Shown in pieces: positions 31,071 to 36,105 of a stretch of 36,105 nucleotides of DNA (position 1 is its first letter; each line of letters opens with the position of its first letter). The notes beneath the pieces were generated by a model that saw only the letters and a program-made list of their open reading frames with translations, did not search any database and was not told the origin of the DNA. The DNA comes from Pseudomonadota bacterium (GTDB lineage Bacteria; Myxococcota_A; Polyangia; Haliangiales; Haliangiaceae), in NCBI GenBank assembly GCA_022360315.1, contig JAKSDA010000100.1, positions 1 to 36,105 on the forward strand, in the 5' to 3' direction. The translations under genes were made by a program, and so were the position numbers.

Positions 31071-34000
31071 TCAGCTTGCCGGACGAATCAGCTCGCGGAG
31101 GTTCGGTCTGGCTACCGCAGTAGTCGTCGCTGACCGGACATTCTCGCGTTTCTTATCGAGAAATTGTATCAGCCGGGGAAAAACATCTCTGGCCACGTGT
31201 TTGCCCATGAAAACGTCCTGGTGTCCGTAGCCCTGGAACACCTGCAGTTCGTGCAGTCCGGGCACTCGAGCCTTGAGAGTTTTGAATGTCATCACATTAG
31301 AATCGACAAAAATTCGATTTTCGCTACCGGTCATGAAAAGGCATGGAACCTCGATGGCATGAGCGTTGGCCACATAATCATCGGGAAGCGCCGCGTATCT
31401 TGGATCAGAAGCGGCATATTTCACGGCGCGACGGTCCGATTCGACCATTTTGCGGACATGGCGATAGTAGTGCATGCCGGTACCCCCGTAGAGATCGGCG
31501 CTGCGGCGGTGTGTGACAGGCATGAGATTCTCCTGCACATATACCGCGGGGAATCCGGTCCCCCACATGAGGCTGAGCATGTGACACGAGCCGATCGAAT
31601 TTTCTCGGTGGAACAACGATGTCGCGCGGGCGACCAGACCGCGTCTGGTCCACCAGGGCTCATCGGCCCAGCGCGGGCTGATATAGGGCTGACCCATAAC
31701 CCGCTCGACCAAAAACGGTCCAGTGCGCAATTTCATATGAGACCAGCGAGGCACCTTGACCCGCAGGGATGCACTGTTGAAAATGGCGCTGTGGATGCCC
31801 TTGGTGACTCCGCCAAAGAGCGACATGGCAAAGGAGATGGCGCCGAGGCAATGGGCGATGACGTGGATGCGCCGAGCACCCGATACCTGCCGGATCAGCT
31901 CCACGGCGGGCGGATAGTCGTAGAGCGCGATATCATCCATGGTGAAACGGTGACGCCATAGATTGTAAGGATGACGGTTGCTCATCCGAAAATCGAGACA
32001 CCAGACATCGCCGTATCCGTGATCGAGCAAGTAGCTGACGAGATTGTCGTGTTCGGGCATGATGAACATGTCCGACGACGTGGTCAGTCCGTGAATGATC
32101 AGAACTGCATCATCGCCGGGATTGCGGGTGAATCGCTGCATGCTCAGCCCGAGGCCATCCTCGGTGGAAAATGTATGGGTCGAGATAGAAGCGTCACGCA
32201 CGCCTGAAAGCGTATAGAGTGGAATGTGTCGCTGAATATTTCGTTCGACGGTGCGCATAGTTTTCGCCTTGACATCGGCAATCGCCGCGCGGAGGCTCGG
32301 CCGAGGCGACCCTTTGTCCCCTGGTTGTTGCCGGGTTTTGGACCGAGTTGTCTGTCGGGTTTCGGGCGATTCATTTTTCAGGTAGACCTCGGCCAGCGAT
32401 CGGCCAAAAAACTCGAGAAATCGCAAGAGATGCGCGCGGCGCTCGCGGACATCCGCGACCCCGATGATCGTCATCGTGCTCAGCTGGCGCAGCAAGTCTT
32501 GCGCCGAAATGACCAGTTCGCCCGAACCGAGCACCCGGCCAGATTGATCGCCCCCCTTGAACACAGAATAGGAAAGGCGAGTGGTATCGGCCCATGCATC
32601 GACGATGTAGTCGCCTTGGATCTGTTTGATACCGACCAGGAAGAATTCTCGCCGCTCGACACTGTGAAGCACCATCTCGTAGCGCATCCGGCGTGCGCGG
32701 GGGTTTTGCGGATCACGATAGAGGAGCTGAAAGCGGCCATCCACCACGGTAAGTGGTGACGAGGACAGAGCCGGTGCCACGACCGTCCCCATGAGTGCGG
32801 CACCGTGGTCGGGATGCGCCAGCATGGCCGGTAGATCCTCGGCAGTGATAGTGGCGAGAAAGCTCAGTGGCGATCGGGTTTCGGTTCGGTGGTCGATCAG
32901 ATGGCCCTTCATTCGCTCGGTAAACCGAATACCGGGGGTTCTGGTCGTGGTCACCACTGTGCGGTGACCGCCGGTTTGATAGTCGATGGTCCAATCGCGA
33001 TCGCGGGCCAGATAGGCGATTGCTCGTTCGGCCAGGGCCGAGATGGTCAAAAATGGATTGACCCCGATCGAGCGCGGCAACACCGCGCCATCACATACGT
33101 ACAGACCGGGATGAACATTGGTGCCAGACGGTCCTGAAAACACCCGACTTTTGTGATCGACCACTCCCGTGCCGGCATTTTCGCCCATACCACATCCGCC
33201 CAGTGGGTGGACTGTGATCAGTTTTTTGCCCAGTATTTCGGTCCACAGCGGGTTGCGATTGTAGGTCGCCCCGAGCGCCTCGCTGGCTCTGGCCACCAAG
33301 GCGTGCATGCGCCGGAACACCGGCTTTCGACCCACATCTGGCCAGCGCACGCGGACTCGGTCGTCGTCGAGTTCGAGAACCCCGTCCGCGTCATCATGAG
33401 ACATGGCCAGGAAGGTCTGGGTATTGCGTGTGGCTCCGTGATATGGACCGCGCACCCGCGACTCGAGTATGCGCCACCACTCGCGCAGCCGATCGCCGAT
33501 GCCGCGGTCGGAATCCCACCCATCGATCAGCGAGACCGCGTCAAACAGGCCCGGCAACAGGGGACCGAGCAATCCGGGAATGGAACCGTCCTCGACGATG
33601 ACACTCTGATCGAGAGGGCCGTCGCGATCATCGATAAATCCGGTAATGCACGGGCCGACTGGTTTGTTGGGCTCTGGCTCTCGGTCACCGAGACCGATAC
33701 CGCGGATCTCCTGATCGGCGTTATAGGCAAAAGCAACCATATCGCCGTTGCCACTGAAGCCGTGTCCGAGCCGCTCGGACAGAGACAGGCCGCGGTCCCG
33801 CGAACGCAAGAGGATCTCGGTGGTGCCGAAGGTACCCGCGGCCAGGATCACGACTTCGGCGCGGATAAAGAGTTCGGGACCCGAGAAAACCTCTCGGCCC
33901 GCGTCGGCGGGCTGAAAGTAGATACGCCAGCCGGCGTCGTCGCGCGCCACTGCACGCACCATGATCTCGGTGAAGATCTGCGCGCCATGGGCGTATGCAT

Positions 34001-34670
34001 CGGGCAGATAATTGCGATCCAGGGTATTCTTGGCAGCATAGTTGCATCCGCTCACACAGTCACCACAGCCCACGCAGGCTTCCTGGCGAATCCCACTGGG
34101 TCGCTCGTTCGGCTCGAAGGACACTGCGAGCGGTGGGCGCCGGCACGGCATTCCGAGGTGTGCAGCCGAGTCGTGCAGCGCCTCTAGCTTGGGCAATTTC
34201 GGCGCATCGCTCGGATAGGGCGTGACCGCGAGCATATCTTCGGCCCGGCGGTAGCCGTCGCGGAGTTCGGTATCCGCATCGTCGCGCAGCGCCCGGGGAA
34301 AACGCAGGTCGGCAAAGAGGCGCGCATCTGGACGGATGGCCACGTTGGCATTGACCAGCGAAGTACCGCCCAGGCCGCACCCCATGAACGTCATGATGTC
34401 GCCGGAGGTGCGAAAATCGTAGAGTCCGGTTTCTGGCCCGACCCGCCCGTGGGGGAGATCGAACTGCATTTCGGCTTTGCCGGTATCGAGGCGATCGGGA
34501 AATGTGCCCGGGGGGTGCTCGCGACCGCGTTCCAGCACACAAACTCGCTGTCCGGCCCGGGCCAGTCGCGAGGCGGCAATAGCACCGCCGTATCCCGATC
34601 CCACGACAACGACTGGACAAAACGCGGGAAGCTCGGACAACGGAGATGAAAGGCGAATATATTTCTTCAT
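31071..34670 (-). CDS. GMC oxidoreductase fused to an alpha/beta hydrolase (Cys nucleophile)
   Basis: This 1199-residue protein combines two enzymes. Residues 1 to about 560 are a GMC flavoprotein: VVVVGSGYGGAIAASRLARA (FAD Rossmann, residues 20-39), GCGLGGTSLVNANV, HPLGGCGMG and SIGVNPFLTISALAERAI, as in cholesterol oxidase-like enzymes. A C-x2-C-x2-C-x3-C ferredoxin-like motif (Cys199, 202, 205, 209) sits inside it. A beta-rich linker region (about 600-760) and a charged, low-order segment lead to an alpha/beta hydrolase (about 850-1180). This has GLTTSSDMF, LDFRMSNRHP, an elbow reading AHCLGA (Cys941 in place of Ser), and a C-terminal GYGHQDVFMG His. The likely role is oxidation of a sterol or alcohol coupled to ester hydrolysis. 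ATG at 34670 overlaps the upstream hydrolase stop by ATGA. The family start is here, not at the open frame's 34934. Confidence 0.92.
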   Translation of the reverse strand: MKKYIRLSSPLSELPAFCPVVVVGSGYGGAIAASRLARAGQRVCVLERGREHPPGTFPDRLDTGKAEMQFDLPHGRVGPETGLYDFRTSGDIMTFMGCGLGGTSLVNANVAIRPDARLFADLRFPRALRDDADTELRDGYRRAEDMLAVTPYPSDAPKLPKLEALHDSAAHLGMPCRRPPLAVSFEPNERPSGIRQEACVGCGDCVSGCNYAAKNTLDRNYLPDAYAHGAQIFTEIMVRAVARDDAGWRIYFQPADAGREVFSGPELFIRAEVVILAAGTFGTTEILLRSRDRGLSLSERLGHGFSGNGDMVAFAYNADQEIRGIGLGDREPEPNKPVGPCITGFIDDRDGPLDQSVIVEDGSIPGLLGPLLPGLFDAVSLIDGWDSDRGIGDRLREWWRILESRVRGPYHGATRNTQTFLAMSHDDADGVLELDDDRVRVRWPDVGRKPVFRRMHALVARASEALGATYNRNPLWTEILGKKLITVHPLGGCGMGENAGTGVVDHKSRVFSGPSGTNVHPGLYVCDGAVLPRSIGVNPFLTISALAERAIAYLARDRDWTIDYQTGGHRTVVTTTRTPGIRFTERMKGHLIDHRTETRSPLSFLATITAEDLPAMLAHPDHGAALMGTVVAPALSSSPLTVVDGRFQLLYRDPQNPRARRMRYEMVLHSVERREFFLVGIKQIQGDYIVDAWADTTRLSYSVFKGGDQSGRVLGSGELVISAQDLLRQLSTMTIIGVADVRERRAHLLRFLEFFGRSLAEVYLKNESPETRQTTRSKTRQQPGDKGSPRPSLRAAIADVKAKTMRTVERNIQRHIPLYTLSGVRDASISTHTFSTEDGLGLSMQRFTRNPGDDAVLIIHGLTTSSDMFIMPEHDNLVSYLLDHGYGDVWCLDFRMSNRHPYNLWRHRFTMDDIALYDYPPAVELIRQVSGARRIHVIAHCLGAISFAMSLFGGVTKGIHSAIFNSASLRVKVPRWSHMKLRTGPFLVERVMGQPYISPRWADEPWWTRRGLVARATSLFHRENSIGSCHMLSLMWGTGFPAVYVQENLMPVTHRRSADLYGGTGMHYYRHVRKMVESDRRAVKYAASDPRYAALPDDYVANAHAIEVPCLFMTGSENRIFVDSNVMTFKTLKARVPGLHELQVFQGYGHQDVFMGKHVARDVFPRLIQFLDKKRENVRSATTTAVARPNLRELIRPAS

Positions 34671-35662
34671 GATATACCTCGACCGCGGCGCAGACTTGTC
34701 ACCACGAGCTTGATGAATTCGATATCTGCAGCCACTGCGGCCCAGGCATCGGCAGCAGCGATATGCAGTTTTGTGCCGGCCTTTCTCAGCGACGACGCGC
34801 CGGCATTTTGTGCTGGCTGGTGGTCGCCTTGTAGTTCTGCCCACAAATGAACGAGATTTTCGGCAATCGCATTGCGCACGCTGGAACTCGTCCAGTAGAA
34901 GAAATCGGCATGAGAAAGCGGCGTGAGCGTACACAGTGGACCTCCTGTGCGAACCACTCGATCGGTGATGGTCGAGGGCTGCTCACCGTGCCAGCCAAGC
35001 GGCCAGCCGAGGACATCTTCGGCGTCAAAGAGATTGAGCCACTGTGGCGATGCGGTGAGAGACGGATGATGGTCGCGCAGTGTCGGGGCTGGCACTGCGA
35101 GGGTTTGTCCACCTTCCGGTGCACCCAGTCCAAATACCGCCAGTGGACTTCCCAGCGTGAACAGCGATACCAGAGTCTCGCCGCGTTCGAGGGGGGTAGT
35201 CGCATCTATGTCGCCGGCCTGGCATTGTCGCAAAAAATTGCTCGCGATCACGCAGCCCAGGCTATGTGCGACAATGCAGAGTGGGGCACTCGGACCTGCG
35301 ATCCGCGCGATCTGGTTCAGCCTGCTCGCCAATCGGCGGTGAACGTGCTGGCGACGGGACTGCGAAGTGCCGCGTTCATAGGCAATGGCATCGCCGACAT
35401 AGTCGATAAAGAAGCGGCGCAATGCCGGTAATCCAAGTGTGCGATTGTCGCGTATGTGTCGCCAGAAATCTTCCTGTTCGTCGTCGAGCACATCGGCCCA
35501 TGGAACCGGCGCAAATACGAACCTCTGATCGACTGCATTCCTGGTGATCTGGAGTTTATGGGCCAGACGAAGGCGAAGTCCCCGAATCAGCGGCTCAGCA
35601 AAATCCTCAGATTGGCGCCCAACCCCGTGCAAAATGGCCACAGCAATACGTTGCTCTCCCAT
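34667..35662 (-). CDS. Lipase-like alpha/beta hydrolase
   Basis: The 331-residue protein begins MGEQRIAVAILHGVGRQSED (oxyanion loop HGVG). The nucleophile elbow is AHSLGC and SLFTLGSPL follows; LTPLSHADFFYW supplies the probable catalytic His. It resembles PGAP1/lipase class 3-like alpha/beta hydrolases. No signal peptide is seen. ATG at 35662 is preferred because AAAGGAAA lies about seven bases upstream; a TTG six bases earlier is an alternative. The stop overlaps the GMC-fusion start (ATGA), so the two are translationally coupled and probably act in one lipid or sterol-ester pathway. Confidence 0.88.
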   Translation of the reverse strand: MGEQRIAVAILHGVGRQSEDFAEPLIRGLRLRLAHKLQITRNAVDQRFVFAPVPWADVLDDEQEDFWRHIRDNRTLGLPALRRFFIDYVGDAIAYERGTSQSRRQHVHRRLASRLNQIARIAGPSAPLCIVAHSLGCVIASNFLRQCQAGDIDATTPLERGETLVSLFTLGSPLAVFGLGAPEGGQTLAVPAPTLRDHHPSLTASPQWLNLFDAEDVLGWPLGWHGEQPSTITDRVVRTGGPLCTLTPLSHADFFYWTSSSVRNAIAENLVHLWAELQGDHQPAQNAGASSLRKAGTKLHIAAADAWAAVAADIEFIKLVVTSLRRGRGIS

Positions 35663-36105
35663 CGGCAACTTTCCTTTCTCCTCGACCCATCAATTGGCCA
35701 GCTAGAAGTAGCGTGACCGAATTCTGTGCGCGCGCAAACGGGAATTATGCATCGCGTCGAAATTTTTTTCGCATGTACCGGTCGAGCGTATTGTCCGCCC
35801 GGCCGGACATCCCGGTAAGGGATGCGAAGCGGAGTTGTCACCGAGCGGAGTGGCCGGGGTGGCCGGCGATTCGATCGCACACAGAGAACTGTATCAATTT
35901 CGATCGAAACCTACATAAGCGCCTCTATTGCATGCCATTACAGCCCGCGTTTTTGAATCACATGCTTAGTACCGCGACCCGCAAGTAAGTACCCATTATG
36001 GCCGACCAGCCCGCCGATGGCTGTGTTGCTCATCGGTCACGTAGGCCCACTATGCTCCCTCTTCGCGCCTTGCCCTCGACGCGCTGGACCGACCCTACTG
36101 GGCAC
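35663..36105. other. Terminal region, no supportable gene
   Basis: It probably holds the promoter of the leftward lipase/GMC operon near its left end. A frame from ATG 35998 stays open to the window edge (36 codons) but has no ribosome site or recognisable motif. Nothing else is supported. Confidence 0.4.

Noticed and set aside
35998..36105. Possible 5' end of a gene running off the right edge
   Set aside because: Only 36 codons are visible, with no ribosome site or motif.

Overview
The window is GC-rich (roughly 60% by eye), densely coded bacterial chromosome. It suggests a Myxococcota-type ('deltaproteobacterial') organism or a close relative. Supporting points are several lipoproteins and secreted proteins, a 1199-residue GMC oxidoreductase/hydrolase fusion, a PocR-type sigma-54 activator, an ArsA-like ATPase and a long-form inositol-3-phosphate synthase. 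This placement is inferred from gene content only; there is no rRNA or other marker gene.

Left flank (1-6.4 kb), accessory and decayed. IS21-like end repeats are followed by a MobC-like protein and a frameshifted HUH relaxase joined by an ATGA overlap, then about 1.2 kb without a supportable gene but with a 13-bp perfect hairpin. Next come a TetR regulator and a lipoprotein alpha/beta hydrolase that seems to have lost its catalytic triad, with two copies of one 20-bp palindrome. A remnant of an IS91-type transposase, a 35-residue candidate membrane peptide and a 23-bp tandem repeat complete the flank.

Core region (6.5-16.2 kb). A CPA1 Na+/H+ antiporter carries a cyclic-nucleotide-binding domain. 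A rightward run follows: a secreted putative outer-membrane protein, an OmpA-like lipoprotein with Pro-Glu tracts, an NMT1/THI5-like periplasmic binding protein with a C-terminal membrane anchor, and a DUF885 lipoprotein. Facing them is a leftward badH-badI pair, matching the dehydrogenase and ring-cleaving hydrolase of cyclohexanecarboxyl-CoA/benzoyl-CoA degradation. Here badI has a membrane-spanning N-terminal extension and a good internal start.

Central region (16.3-24.5 kb). A class I aminotransferase is followed by a leftward cluster of two paired alpha/beta hydrolases and a class V aminotransferase whose PLP lysine is Met. The cluster is divergent from ino1 (myo-inositol-3-phosphate synthase) across a 385-bp region with two palindromes. 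A lipoprotein, an ArsA-like ATPase and a small conserved protein follow leftward.

Right region (24.5-35.7 kb). Genes here are a NUDIX/metallo-beta-lactamase fusion, a PocR/AAA+/Fis sigma-54 activator overlapping yacG by ATGA, a GNAT acetyltransferase, a GreA/B-like factor, yccF, a tandem universal stress protein, and a two-gene unit of a lipase-like hydrolase overlapping a giant GMC oxidoreductase/hydrolase fusion with a Cys nucleophile.

The recurring oddity is enzyme folds with key catalytic residues replaced (2657-4186, 18565-19371, 19435-20634) and fused or membrane-tethered enzymes (badI, NUDIX-MBL, GMC-hydrolase). No CRISPR array, rRNA or tRNA was found by reading.
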